This document shows, one piece after another, positions 24,262 to 33,404 of a DNA stretch of 49,082 bases (position 1 is the first letter of the stretch; every line of letters starts with the position of its first letter). The translations under genes were made by a program, and so were the position numbers. This DNA comes from Marinomonas aquiplantarum (GTDB taxonomy: Bacteria; Pseudomonadota; Gammaproteobacteria; Pseudomonadales; Marinomonadaceae). The notes under the pieces were generated by a model. That model saw only the letters and a list, made by a program, of their open reading frames with translations, ran no database searches and had not been told where the DNA came from. Location of the stretch: assembly GCF_003314975.1 (NCBI RefSeq), contig NZ_QNRF01000016.1, forward strand, positions 1 through 49,082. The letters run 5' to 3'.

Positions 24262-24304
24262 GTCTTTTACTCCTGCTCAATAAAGGTTGCGCTATAAACG
24301 GCCA

Positions 24305-25192
24305 TTAAAGCACATAAAACAAAACGCATGGCACAATCACTAGGCTCATTAAATTACTGATGAGCACGATCGACGCCACTTTATGGGGTTCTTGTTGGTA
24401 TAACTCAGCCACCATATAGTTCAGCACTGCAGGTGGCAGGCACGCGAACAAGAGTAAATAGCCAAAGTACTCATCTGACACGCCTACCGTGGTTTGCCAT
24501 ACAAAGGCCACAATCAATCCACTCAACGGGCATAAAAATCCACTAATGCCCCCCAGTCGCCACTGGCTGAAATCCACACTGGTCATGCGAACCCCCAATG
24601 CAAACAACATTAATGGGATGGCAATTTGCCCCAACATATCCACTGTGACCTTCATGGCAGGCATCACTTCCCAACCTTGTAGGCTCCAAACCAGTCCTAA
24701 CATGGTCGCGATGATCATCGGCATTTTCAGTACATTGAGTGGGTTGGATCTTGGGTTAAGAAGGTATATGCCCACCGTAAAATGCAATAAATTTTCGGTT
24801 AGAAACAGCACGACAGCAATAGGTAAAGCAGACTCACCAAAGGCCAATAAAATCAGTGGAATCCCTAAGTTACCACTGTTATTAAACATCATAGGCGGCA
24901 CCAAGGTTTTTGGGGACACCTTTAACCACTTACACAGGGGCCACACTAACAACCCAGAGCCGAGCACCACCGCTGCCGCAGCCAGCATCAAATCCAAGTA
25001 AAGAGCGATATGAAACTCTTTAGAAGCCATAACAGAGAAGATCAGCGCAGGAGCAAACACACTAATATTGAGTCGATTCGCGACCGTCATGTCCGTTGGG
25101 CGGACACGCGCATACAGAAAAGCAATGACAACAATACAGGTCAGAGGAAAGACCGTATTAAATATTTGCGTTACGACAGATGAGGAATCCAT
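24305..25192 (-). CDS. AEC-family transporter (auxin efflux carrier type)
   Basis: 295 residues with about ten membrane helices in two repeats. Motifs of bacterial AEC carriers such as MdcF and YfdV: KTLVPPMMFNNSGNLGIPLILLAFGE (the crossover region), QIAIPLMLFALGVRM and LPPAVLNYMVAELYQQEP. Such carriers move organic acids such as malate or malonate; the substrate here is unknown. AAAGGG lies 6 nt before the ATG. Confidence 0.9.
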   Translation of the reverse strand: MDSSSVVTQIFNTVFPLTCIVVIAFLYARVRPTDMTVANRLNISVFAPALIFSVMASKEFHIALYLDLMLAAAAVVLGSGLLVWPLCKWLKVSPKTLVPPMMFNNSGNLGIPLILLAFGESALPIAVVLFLTENLLHFTVGIYLLNPRSNPLNVLKMPMIIATMLGLVWSLQGWEVMPAMKVTVDMLGQIAIPLMLFALGVRMTSVDFSQWRLGGISGFLCPLSGLIVAFVWQTTVGVSDEYFGYLLLFACLPPAVLNYMVAELYQQEPHKVASIVLISNLMSLVIVPCVLFYVL

Positions 25193-25260
25193 TTTTCGCC
25201 CTTTATGATGAAGAACAATAGCTTACTATTGTTACATCGAAAGGCCAATCAGGTCATAAA

Positions 25261-26241
25261 CTAGTTTTTCTCAACCAATACTGCAGGGATCAAAATAAAG
25301 CGTTGAGGAACGTCTTTACCCGCTAACAAGTCCATACCAATTTCAATGGCTTTTTCAGCCATTTGTACTGGTCGCTGAACCGCTGTCGCAATCCAAGGGT
25401 TATCCGGCTGCTTAATCAGATCTTCCGCGAAAGGAGCGCCATCAACTGAGGCCAATAGAAATTCATCTCGCTGAGCTTGTTTTGCCGCTCGAAGTGCTCC
25501 TAAAGCGGTAGGGTCATTAATCGTGAATACCGCATCGATATGATCGTACTCTTCCATTAAATAGGTCATGGCTTCCATTCCACCCTCGACACTGCCTGTT
25601 CCATTCATGCGGTCACTAAGAAGACGAATATTAGGGTACTTATTCAAGGCGGATTTACAGCCTGCCACACGTTCAATCACGGACGATACCAACACACCAT
25701 TGATGATCACAAAGTTGCCTTTGTAACCGGTTTTCTTGGCTAACCTTTCGCACGCGATCACACCAGCTTGAACATTGTCCGTAGTGATAGTGGCATCTGC
25801 GCCATCGGCGTTCACATCGACGGCAATGACTTTAATGCCAGCACGCTGAGCCTTTGCCACTACGGGCGCAACCTTGTACTCATCCGCGGCGGTTAACACA
25901 ATTAAATCAACATCTTGAGCAATGAAGTCATTGAGCTGCTCTATCTGCCTTTGCCAGTCATAAGCGTCGGAACGAATTAGCATTTTAACCGGACCGTTTG
26001 CTAAAGCTTGAGCCTTACTGGTTGCAGCATCCACTAACTTAACAAAATATGGATTGCCTAAATCCGCGACACTAATGCCTATGGATCTAAGAGGTTGTGG
26101 TTCAGACGATTGCGACGAAATGGGCAAGGCCAAAGTCGCACAAAACAATACTGCGATGCCACTCGGCAATACACGACGCATCATCCAGCTTGTTCGCAGC
26201 CGAACAAAACCACAGCGGATAAGATTGATGATTGCTTTCAT
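25261..26241 (-). CDS. Second sugar-type periplasmic binding protein of the frc locus
   Basis: 326 residues, type 1 (RbsB/TorT-like) fold: SIGISVADLGNPYFVKLVDAA, QDVDLIVLTAADEYKVAPVV, VIAVDVNADGADATITTDNVQAG, FVIINGVLVSSVIERVAGC and DAVFTINDPTALGALRAAKQA. A long basic N-terminus precedes a hydrophobic stretch (~25-44). It follows frcA, but a terminator-like hairpin separates them, so its level may be set separately. With FrcB already present, it may be an alternative binding protein or, like TorT, a signalling partner for the TorS-like kinase upstream (inference). GAGGG lies 6 nt upstream of ATG. Confidence 0.85.
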   Translation of the reverse strand: MKAIINLIRCGFVRLRTSWMMRRVLPSGIAVLFCATLALPISSQSSEPQPLRSIGISVADLGNPYFVKLVDAATSKAQALANGPVKMLIRSDAYDWQRQIEQLNDFIAQDVDLIVLTAADEYKVAPVVAKAQRAGIKVIAVDVNADGADATITTDNVQAGVIACERLAKKTGYKGNFVIINGVLVSSVIERVAGCKSALNKYPNIRLLSDRMNGTGSVEGGMEAMTYLMEEYDHIDAVFTINDPTALGALRAAKQAQRDEFLLASVDGAPFAEDLIKQPDNPWIATAVQRPVQMAEKAIEIGMDLLAGKDVPQRFILIPAVLVEKN

Positions 26242-26262
26242 GAAGTGCCCTCTAACATGGCA

Positions 26263-26317
26263 GATAAAATAAGCCTCTATTTTGCCTTACTCACCATAAG
26301 AACAAAACAGAGGCTTA
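26263..26317 (-). terminator. Terminator-like hairpin between frcA and the second binding-protein gene
   Basis: Minus strand: a 15-bp stem (TAAGCCTCTGTTTTG against CAAAATAGAGGCTTA, one G-U pair) with an 18-nt loop, followed by TTTTATC. It should reduce read-through from frcA into the second binding-protein gene. Confidence 0.75.
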
Positions 26318-26389
26318 ATGATAATCTGACACGCTTTTACTTTATGTCTTTTGTCATCAAAAGATCACACCCATGCTAACGGGGTCAAA

Positions 26390-27184
26390 TTAAGCCGCAC
26401 TCTCCGAATCATCGACTTCCATCGCTCCTGTCATAATCGCAACCGCATCTGACATAGAATGTGACTCAGGTGTCACCACCGCGGTGCGTTTCCCCAATCG
26501 GTGAATGTGAATGCGATCTGCGACTTCAAACACATGTGGCATGTTATGGCTGATTAAGATAATAGGTAAACCACGGTCTCGTACCTCTTTAATCAAATTG
26601 AGTACGCGACGTGACTCTTTTACGCCCAGCGCGGCCGTTGGCTCATCCATAATCACGACTTTGCTACCAAATAGCGCAGATCGAGCTACCGCAACACCTT
26701 GACGCTGACCACCCGATAATGACTCAACAGCTTGGCTGATGTTTTGAATCGTCATCAGGCCTAACTCTGCCATTTTTTCACGGGCGCGCTTTTCCATTTC
26801 TTTCTTGTCCAGCATGCGAAATACTGACCCCAAGATACCCGGTTTGCGCAACTCACGACCTAGAAAAAGATTGTCGGCAATATTCAACGCAGGCGACACC
26901 GCTAAGTTCTGATAAACCGTTTCTATACCAAGAGCTCTGGCTTCCATCGGTGAATTGAAGTGCACAGGTTTGCCATCCAGTAAAATTTCCCCTTCATCTG
27001 GGGTTAATGCTCCAGATAAGGCTTTTATCAGAGACGATTTTCCCGCTCCGTTATCCCCAATGACGGCCAGAATTTCACCGGGATAAAGCTCAAAGTCCGC
27101 ATGATCAATGGCCGTGACACTGCCATAACGTTTCACTAAATTTTTGGTTTGCAACACAGGTGTTTGGTTGTAATCGACTGTCAT
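26390..27184 (-). CDS. frcA: Sugar ABC transporter ATPase, FrcA type
   Basis: 264 residues from the ATG at 27184, which overlaps the permease stop (TAATG); the longer open frame is just read-through of the permease gene. One ABC domain: KRYGSVTAIDHADFELYPGE, Walker A GDNGAGKSSLIKAL, signature ESLSGGQRQGVAVAR, Walker B VVIMDEPTAALG and the switch His in ISHNM. Unlike two-domain RbsA-type ATPases it has a single cassette, as in the fructose system FrcBCA of Sinorhizobium, to which the sequence is strikingly similar by eye. It powers uptake through FrcC. Confidence 0.9.
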   Translation of the reverse strand: MTVDYNQTPVLQTKNLVKRYGSVTAIDHADFELYPGEILAVIGDNGAGKSSLIKALSGALTPDEGEILLDGKPVHFNSPMEARALGIETVYQNLAVSPALNIADNLFLGRELRKPGILGSVFRMLDKKEMEKRAREKMAELGLMTIQNISQAVESLSGGQRQGVAVARSALFGSKVVIMDEPTAALGVKESRRVLNLIKEVRDRGLPIILISHNMPHVFEVADRIHIHRLGKRTAVVTPESHSMSDAVAIMTGAMEVDDSESAA

Positions 27185-28266
27185 TATGCTGTCCCTCTTC
27201 GAATCCACTGATCGACACCAACGGCGACGATAATCAAGATACCCACGGTGAACTCTTGCCATAAGACATCCACACCAGCGAGCGCCAAGCCGTTCCGAAA
27301 CACACCAACGACCAATGCTCCGATCAAGGTACCGTAGATAGAACCCCGTCCGCCAAACAGACTACAACCACCAATCACCACCGCGGTAATACTGTCCAAG
27401 TTAGTGGTATAACCCGCCTGAGGACTGACTGAGCCAATACGACCAATCAATACCCAAGCACCAATTGCACACACTACACCCGCTAAGATATACACGGATA
27501 ATAAAATACGATCTGTACGAATACCGGCAAGTTTCGCGGCAGCCGGATCATCTCCTGTGGCGTAAACATGACGCCCCCAAGAGGTCCAATTCAAGGCATA
27601 CCAAATGACAAAGAACAGCGCTAACATCAACAAAGAGCCATAGGTTAATCTGGCACCAAAAACGTTAACCGTTTCCCCTAACCACTGTAATAAAGGCGCT
27701 GCTGCACTAATGTCTTGTGAACGAATGGTTTCACTTTTGGAGTACCAAAGATTCAACGCAAAAAACACATTCCAAGAACCCAAGGTGGCAATAAATGGCG
27801 GCAACTTCATACGAGTAATCAGCAAGCCATTAATAAACCCAGTAACGGCACCCACACCAATACCAATCAATAATGCCAACCAGGCTTCAAAGCCATAGTC
27901 CATTGCCATCCGTCCCATCACTACAGACGACAAAACCATAATGGCACCAACTGAGAGGTCGATACCTGCGGTTAAAATAATCAGGGTTTGTGCAACACCA
28001 ATCACCCCGATGATGGTCACTTGCTGCAAAATCAGTGACAAGTTAAATGGGTGCAAGAAGCGACCACCAATGATCATACTAAAGGCCACAATAGCAAGGA
28101 TCAGTACAATGCTTGGTGCCGCAATAGGGTAATGATGTAGAAACTTCTTAAAACGCTCTAATAGGGTTGCACGATGTTCGAAACTGGCGACATACGTTTG
28201 CGCTTGATCCGCCACCTTATCGTGCTCGAGCACAGGCGAAGAGGATTTTGTGTCGGTTGAACTCAT
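27184..28266 (-). CDS. frcC: Sugar ABC transporter permease, FrcC type
   Basis: 360 residues of the RbsC/BPD_transp_2 family, with about nine or ten membrane helices. Typical motifs: IGVIGVAQTLIILTAGIDLSVGAIMVLSSV, FINGLLITRMKLPPFIATLGSWNV, YATGDDPAAAKLAGIRTDRILLSVY and AVVIGGCSLFGGRGSIYGTLIGALVVGVFRNGLALAGV. It lies 94 bp downstream of frcB and overlaps frcA. Confidence 0.92.
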   Translation of the reverse strand: MSSTDTKSSSPVLEHDKVADQAQTYVASFEHRATLLERFKKFLHHYPIAAPSIVLILAIVAFSMIIGGRFLHPFNLSLILQQVTIIGVIGVAQTLIILTAGIDLSVGAIMVLSSVVMGRMAMDYGFEAWLALLIGIGVGAVTGFINGLLITRMKLPPFIATLGSWNVFFALNLWYSKSETIRSQDISAAAPLLQWLGETVNVFGARLTYGSLLMLALFFVIWYALNWTSWGRHVYATGDDPAAAKLAGIRTDRILLSVYILAGVVCAIGAWVLIGRIGSVSPQAGYTTNLDSITAVVIGGCSLFGGRGSIYGTLIGALVVGVFRNGLALAGVDVLWQEFTVGILIIVAVGVDQWIRRGTA

Positions 28267-28359
28267 AGACTACTCCAGACAGGAAAACAGCCGTTAGCCC
28301 ATGACGGCTAACGGCAAAAGCGGGCACCTTCTTTTTGCCCAACTATCATTGAAACGGGA

Positions 28360-29391
28360 TTAGCCCCAGCACATACTCAAACCAGTTTTCGAGCTGATTG
28401 ATTGCACGCCTTTGGCTGGTTCATCTGTAATAAGTTGAACCCCTGTATCGAAGAAGTCCAAGCCGTCAGAAGCGGTTGGACGTGAGCCCGACTTAGCGAA
28501 CTCAACAATCGCAGTGACCCCTTCAGAGGCCATTTTTAGAGGGAATTGCATGGAGGTAGCGCCGATCACGCCATCGCGGATATTACGAACACCAGGACAA
28601 CCACCGTCGACAGAAACGATCAGCACATCTTTTTCTAGGCCGAATGATTTCAACGCTTCATAAGCACCAGCGGCAGCCGGTTCGTTGATTGTGTATACCA
28701 AATTCACTTCAGGGTCTTTTTGAAGTAGGTTTTCCATCGCTCGACGACCACCTTCTTCTGAACCTTGAGTCACATCATTACCAACAATACGAGGATCAGT
28801 TTCATCACCATTTCGACGTGGATCCTTAAGATCAATACCAAAGCCTTTCAAGAAGCCTTGGTCACGTGCAACATCGACAGTAATTTGACTGCTGTTCAAA
28901 TCTAATAAAGCAATTTTTGCGTCTTTGGCCTTATCACCCATTTTTGCTTTTGCCCACATACCAATCATTTCACCGGCTTTAAAGTTATCTGTGGCAAATG
29001 TCATGTCAGCAGCGTTTGCTGGACTTAGAGGTGTATCCAAAGCAATGACTAACAAACCCGCATCGCGAGCTTTTTGAATGGCAGGCACAATGCCAGAAGT
29101 GTCACTTGGTGTGATCAATATACCTTTTGCACCGGCTGAAATAAGATTCTCAACGGCTTGTACTTGGGTTTCATTATCGCCGTCGTAACGACCGGCAAAA
29201 GTACGCAATTCCACACCAAGCTCCTGTGCTTTAGCTTGTGCGCCTTCTTTCATTTTAACGAAGAATGGGTTGGTATTGGTTTTGGTGATCAAACCTATGA
29301 TAGGGGTTTCGGCTACCGCTACGCTAGATAAGCTGGTTGCAGCGATTAGGCACGCCAATTTCTTAGCAGAAAATTGCTTCATGAATTTCAT
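28360..29391 (-). CDS. frcB: Sugar-binding protein, FrcB type
   Basis: About 343 residues from the ATG at 29391 ([11 protein letters not shown]), which gives a clean signal peptide ending in SSVAVAE; GGAG lies ~10 nt upstream. A type 1 binding fold with [77 protein letters not shown] and [15 protein letters not shown]. The opening motif closely resembles the fructose-binding protein FrcB of rhizobia. Substrate probably fructose or a related monosaccharide (inference). A long inverted repeat lies in the leader. Confidence 0.9.
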   Translation of the reverse strand: MKFMKQFSAKKLACLIAATSLSSVAVAETPIIGLITKTNTNPFFVKMKEGAQAKAQELGVELRTFAGRYDGDNETQVQAVENLISAGAKGILITPSDTSGIVPAIQKARDAGLLVIALDTPLSPANAADMTFATDNFKAGEMIGMWAKAKMGDKAKDAKIALLDLNSSQITVDVARDQGFLKGFGIDLKDPRRNGDETDPRIVGNDVTQGSEEGGRRAMENLLQKDPEVNLVYTINEPAAAGAYEALKSFGLEKDVLIVSVDGGCPGVRNIRDGVIGATSMQFPLKMASEGVTAIVEFAKSGSRPTASDGLDFFDTGVQLITDEPAKGVQSISSKTGLSMCWG

Positions 29392-29418
29392 TGTTCTGTA
29401 ACTCCAATCTTTTGTTTT

Positions 29419-29469
29419 TATTATTGGCATTGATGCCACTCAGGAACCTTTCATTCCTTGCCAATAATA
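29419..29469 (-). promoter_or_regulatory. Nested inverted repeats in the frcB leader
   Basis: TATTATTGGCA (29419-29429) and TGCCAATAATA (29459-29469) are perfect 11-bp inverted arms, 29 bp apart. A competing palindrome TGGCATTGATGCCA (29424-29437) shares the left arm, and AGGAA/TTCCT lies between the outer arms. It could be a pair of operator half-sites for a looping regulator or an RNA switch-like leader for the frc operon. Confidence 0.5.
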
Positions 29470-29531
29470 TGAAGTGTAAAAACTAACGAATAATTTCAAT
29501 TTCCATTTTTTATTGTAATATTTGTAATATT

Positions 29532-32042
29532 TCAGTGACTGATCTGGAAAATTCTCTCTAACTGTTTGATTGTAAAAGGCTTTGAAATAAACAAATCATT
29601 ACTTTTTAGATGATATTTTTGTTCTAACTCATCTTTTGGCAAGCCAGACATTAATAAAATATCCCCTTGGAAAGCGTGCTCTTGCTCTTTGATGTGGTGT
29701 GCTAACGCAACGCCATTCATCGCGCCAGATAAGTTTACGTCCGACACAATGGCCTCAGGTAAAATCGCTTTCTGTAGCGCCCTTAGTACGCTTTCAGCGC
29801 AATCAAACGTTTGCACGATAAGTCCCATTTGTTCCAATTGTTCGCGCATCACTCGGCACACTTCTTCATCGTCTTCCACCAACCAGACTAAACTCTGTTC
29901 CAGTAGATGTATGCGTGCCACCTGCTGCTCTGAGGTTTGATCCGCCATCGCCACAGGTCGTAATTGTTGCGGCAAAAACAAACACACGCGCGTCCACTTT
30001 CCGGGTTCCGAGGTGACTTTGATTTCACCACCACTTTGCTTCACGAAACCGTAGATCATACTCAAGCCTAAGCCACTGCCCTTGCCCACTGGCTTAGTAG
30101 TAAAAAAGGGTTCAAAGATACGCCCAATGACCTCGTCTGAAATGCCCTCGCCCGAGTCTTCTACACGAATACGAATAGCAGGCGTATCGCTATCTGGCAA
30201 AGTGCATGTTTTGGTCGAAAAGGACAAACGTCCACCATCCGGCATAGCACTGGCGCTGTTTAAAGCCAGATTTAATAGCGCATTTTCAAGTTGAGATGGG
30301 TCAATCAAGCTAAACACATTAGGACATTGCAATTCACTGTTGACCTGAATATGAGACCCAACACTGTACTCAACCAGATCCAACATGCCTTCAATCAAGT
30401 CATCGACAGCAATCGACACAGGAAAGAGTTGCTGACGACGGCTAAATGCCAATAACCTCTGAACCAAATTACTGCTTTTTTCCGCCACAACTAAGGCTCT
30501 GTCTATGTATCTTGCCTGATTCGCCGACTGTGGTTGAGAATCTGACAGCATTTGCAAATTGCCCATAATCGCCGCCAGAAGATTGTTAAAATCATGGGCA
30601 ACGCCACCGGTTAATTGACCAAGCATTTCCATCTTCTGAGCCTGTCTTAACTGGCTTTCCACACTTTTTCGCTCTGTTAAATCCGTATACAAAGTCACAA
30701 AGCCACCTTCCGGCATAGGCTTAGAGCGAAATTCAATGATCTTGCCAGAGTCGAAGTGGCGCTCAAAACTTTGCACTTTGAGATGACGAGACTGGTTCAC
30801 TTCATCCATATGCACTTGCTGGTTTTCTAAATTAAGGTTTTTATGCTCCCCGCGATTAATCAGGTTTTGCACTTCATTGATCGGCATACCAATGTGTAAA
30901 TCGTCATCAGATAAATCAAATAGCTTTTGATAGCCTAGGTTCCAAGCCACCAGCTGACCTTTGGCTGAAAATACACTCAAACCATCATTCATATTGTCAA
31001 AAATGGTTTCCAGCAAATGCTTCTGCTCTGATAACTCGGCCGTCACTTCAATGCGTCGCAAGGCATCTTGGCGAAACACATCAAAGGTATCTGCCAAGGT
31101 ACCAATTTCATCATTCCGGCGAATCAAGGCTCGCTTAGAATCCACTTTTCCCAAAGATAATTGTTCCATATTGTCGGTGACCACCCCTAAGTCTTTGGTC
31201 ATCCGCTGGCTGTACCAATAAAGTCGTGCCAGACCTAACAATAAAAACAATGAAATACCGATAATCCAATTTTGGCCTGTGGCCACAAAAGACGACACAT
31301 CCTGACGCTGGCGACTCACTTTTTTCTGTAAACCACCCACAAAGTCACTCACCTGCTGACTCAATTGTTCAGACTTCGCCCGAATGGCAATGAGCAAATA
31401 ATTTTTCCTTTCTTCGATGTCATTTAAGCGTTGATGAGCCTGCAACAAATCCTCTGCGATGCTGTTCACATCGGCCCCTTGCTGAGACAATTTCAAAGTA
31501 TTTGCAATGCGCTCGGGTAACAAGCTCGGCGCTTCTAACAACTGCAACAACCAAGCTAGGCCTTGTTGATTGGAAATATCGACCGTGTTTGTCGAAGGCA
31601 ATAACTGACGTATACGAAATTGTTGCGCTAAACCGTCTTCTCGTATGTAGAGCTCTTCTCGGACCAAAGCAACCAACTCTTCTAAGGTCGCTTGCAAATC
31701 ATCCAAACGCTTATCTATGTCTACCTGAAATTCGGAATCCATCAAGCTGTCGGCAACGCCACGTAACTCAATAATACGACGGTGAATGCGCTCAGATTCC
31801 GTTTGTAACTGGAATGGCCGACCTGATCCTGCAGTATAAGGTGCAATTGCCGCTAACTGAGCCACACCTTCCGCTAGGGTTAGCGAGGTACTTATTTCGG
31901 GAAGCGTTTCAGATTCAAACTCAGATAAAGTGGCTTCACTGACCCGCATGGATTGCCAACCGATGCCAATCATGAAAAAGGCCACCACACTGATGGCCAA
32001 CATAGACAAAGAGGCTTTTTGGCGGATGCTGACAAAGCGCAT
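29532..32042 (-). CDS. TorS-like hybrid sensor histidine kinase
   Basis: 836 residues. TM1 ~12-30, a large helical periplasmic domain ~31-257 like the TorS sensor region, and TM2 ~258-276. HAMP follows, then a PAS-like domain (~343-455, FDNMNDGLSVFSAKGQLVAWNLGYQKLF). The HisKA domain carries His483 in LTGGVAHDFNNLLAA. An ATPase with GKGSGLGLSMIYGFVKQSGG and a C-terminal receiver (LVWLVEDDEEVC, Asp in AIVSDVNLSGAMNG) complete it. No HPt domain follows the receiver, unlike TorS. The start overlaps the regulator stop by one base (TGATG). Located just upstream of frcBCA, it probably controls sugar uptake, perhaps through a periplasmic binding protein. Confidence 0.9.
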   Translation of the reverse strand: MRFVSIRQKASLSMLAISVVAFFMIGIGWQSMRVSEATLSEFESETLPEISTSLTLAEGVAQLAAIAPYTAGSGRPFQLQTESERIHRRIIELRGVADSLMDSEFQVDIDKRLDDLQATLEELVALVREELYIREDGLAQQFRIRQLLPSTNTVDISNQQGLAWLLQLLEAPSLLPERIANTLKLSQQGADVNSIAEDLLQAHQRLNDIEERKNYLLIAIRAKSEQLSQQVSDFVGGLQKKVSRQRQDVSSFVATGQNWIIGISLFLLLGLARLYWYSQRMTKDLGVVTDNMEQLSLGKVDSKRALIRRNDEIGTLADTFDVFRQDALRRIEVTAELSEQKHLLETIFDNMNDGLSVFSAKGQLVAWNLGYQKLFDLSDDDLHIGMPINEVQNLINRGEHKNLNLENQQVHMDEVNQSRHLKVQSFERHFDSGKIIEFRSKPMPEGGFVTLYTDLTERKSVESQLRQAQKMEMLGQLTGGVAHDFNNLLAAIMGNLQMLSDSQPQSANQARYIDRALVVAEKSSNLVQRLLAFSRRQQLFPVSIAVDDLIEGMLDLVEYSVGSHIQVNSELQCPNVFSLIDPSQLENALLNLALNSASAMPDGGRLSFSTKTCTLPDSDTPAIRIRVEDSGEGISDEVIGRIFEPFFTTKPVGKGSGLGLSMIYGFVKQSGGEIKVTSEPGKWTRVCLFLPQQLRPVAMADQTSEQQVARIHLLEQSLVWLVEDDEEVCRVMREQLEQMGLIVQTFDCAESVLRALQKAILPEAIVSDVNLSGAMNGVALAHHIKEQEHAFQGDILLMSGLPKDELEQKYHLKSNDLFISKPFTIKQLERIFQISH

Positions 32043-32776
32043 CAGCTAGCTCGCACTGGGCCTTGAAAGAAATACCCAAGGCCACGTTGTGTTTTAATGA
32101 ATTCAGGGGTTTTCGGATTGGATTCGATTTTACGTCTGAGGCGCAAAATCAAGACATCGACAGTACGATCAAACACTTCCGTTTCTAATCCACGACTTTG
32201 TTCAATCAGTTGCTCACGAGTGAAAATCCGATCTGGATGACGTGCCAGCACTTCCAGTAAAGAAAACTCCCCCAACGTCAAAGTGACCAATTTCCCCTCT
32301 TGATCTTGTAGCAAACGCGCAGTGAGGTCCAATACCCATGAACCAAAACGCAAACATTCGTGATCCTGATTCACCGCATGAACATCAGCGGGCGGCGCTT
32401 GAAAAGAACGACGCAATAACGCATGAATACGAGCGGTCAACTCACGCAAATTAAAGGGTTTCATCATGTAATCATCGGCGGCAAGCTCTAACCCCAAAAT
32501 CCGATCCGTTTCATCGCCCTTCCCAGTGAGCATCATGATGGGCATGACAAAACGCTCACGAATCTCACGCGCTAAACTCAGGCCATCTTCTTCTTTCAAG
32601 TACAAGTCCATTAACACCAGATCCACGGCTTCCGCTTCTAAGTGCGCCCACATTTGACGGCCATCTTCCGCTTCTCTCACTTGATAGCCTTTTTGTGATA
32701 ACGCATCACACAATAGCTGACGAATATCTTGGTCATCATCAACCACCAATAAGGTTTTTTTACTTGGCTCTGTCAT
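32042..32776 (-). CDS. OmpR-family response regulator paired with the TorS-like kinase
   Basis: 244 residues. The receiver has Asp57 in VDLVLMDLYLKEEDG and Lys in MMKPFNLRELTARI. The winged helix has LVTLTLGEFSLLEVLARHPDRIF and DRTVDVLILRLRRKIE with IKTQRGLGYFF. First gene of a kinase/regulator pair upstream of the frc sugar operon on the same strand. Target sites cannot be fixed, but the nested inverted repeats before frcB are candidates. Confidence 0.92.
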   Translation of the reverse strand: MTEPSKKTLLVVDDDQDIRQLLCDALSQKGYQVREAEDGRQMWAHLEAEAVDLVLMDLYLKEEDGLSLAREIRERFVMPIMMLTGKGDETDRILGLELAADDYMMKPFNLRELTARIHALLRRSFQAPPADVHAVNQDHECLRFGSWVLDLTARLLQDQEGKLVTLTLGEFSLLEVLARHPDRIFTREQLIEQSRGLETEVFDRTVDVLILRLRRKIESNPKTPEFIKTQRGLGYFFQGPVRAS

Positions 32777-32887
32777 TGTATTGATTAGGATCCGTTGTCA
32801 TTATTATTCGATGCACAATCGCCTCACGGCACCGCTGTATTCTTATCATGTTAAAGTTAATAGAAGATTAACAGAAGGAAAAGCATC

Positions 32888-33187
32888 TTGCCCCAGATGA
32901 AACACATTCAGCTCAGCTTTTTGCATCCTCCTCGTTGGATAGAGTGTGCTTCAGAAGCGACTGTTCTCACCACTTTATTGGCTCAACAAGTCCCCATTAA
33001 ACACGCCTGTGAGAACGGTGTCTGCGGTGTTTGCTTAACCAAACTGTTAACAGGTGAGATAGACTATGGCACGAAAACACCACGAGGTCTCACCACCAAA
33101 GAGCAAACAGAAGGCTATTTTCTGCCCTGTATTGCCACCTGTAAAACGGACATTGGCATTGCACAGCCTAAAGTGAAGCTTCGCTGA
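32888..33187 (+). CDS. Plant-type [2Fe-2S] ferredoxin
   Basis: 99 residues. Cluster ligands Cys41-x4-Cys46-x2-Cys49 in CENGVCGVCLTKL and a fourth Cys in FLPCIATC. The TTG start at 32888 has AAGGA 8 nt upstream; an ATG three codons later is possible. It stands alone, with no reductase or oxygenase beside it, so its electron partner lies elsewhere. The fold is that of ferredoxin domains in oxygenase reductases, here as a free carrier. Confidence 0.87.
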   Translation: MPQMKHIQLSFLHPPRWIECASEATVLTTLLAQQVPIKHACENGVCGVCLTKLLTGEIDYGTKTPRGLTTKEQTEGYFLPCIATCKTDIGIAQPKVKLR

Positions 33188-33315
33188 CAAGCGAATCAAA
33201 CCTCTTCCAAACGAACACTTCCCATTTCCTCTCGTCTCACTTTCAACAGCATTCTTGTTTAAACGATCCCGCCTTGTATCGCTCAAATAGGCCTCTTAGA
33301 AACTATTTTTAAATT

Positions 33316-33337
33316 ATTTTGCACATAGTTGCAAAAT
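33316..33337. promoter_or_regulatory. Inverted repeat 1 upstream of the AfuABC-like operon
   Basis: ATTTTGCA-CATAGT-TGCAAAAT, perfect 8-bp arms. It lies about 70-90 bp before the permease start and overlaps a -35-like TTGCAA. Candidate operator for the LacI-type regulator at the far end of the locus (inference). Confidence 0.5.
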
Positions 33338-33353
33338 GTCATCTTTCTGACAT
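33336..33353. promoter_or_regulatory. Inverted repeat 2 upstream of the AfuABC-like operon
   Basis: ATGTCA-TCTTTC-TGACAT, perfect 6-bp arms, sharing its first bases with the end of the previous inverted repeat. It would lie inside the core promoter. Confidence 0.45.
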
Positions 33354-33404
33354 AGAAGGCCTCTATCTTAGGTTCCAACATCGTTTTTTGAACCTGAGGA
33401 TGAC

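Noticed and set aside
27185..27262. N-terminal extension of the frcA frame
   Set aside because: It lies within the frcC coding region; the TAATG overlap gives a normal start at 27184.
29445..29454. A third AACCTTTCAT, upstream of frcB
   Set aside because: Same 10-mer as the TAXI-TRAP direct repeats, but a single copy without the 11-bp partner, so probably chance.
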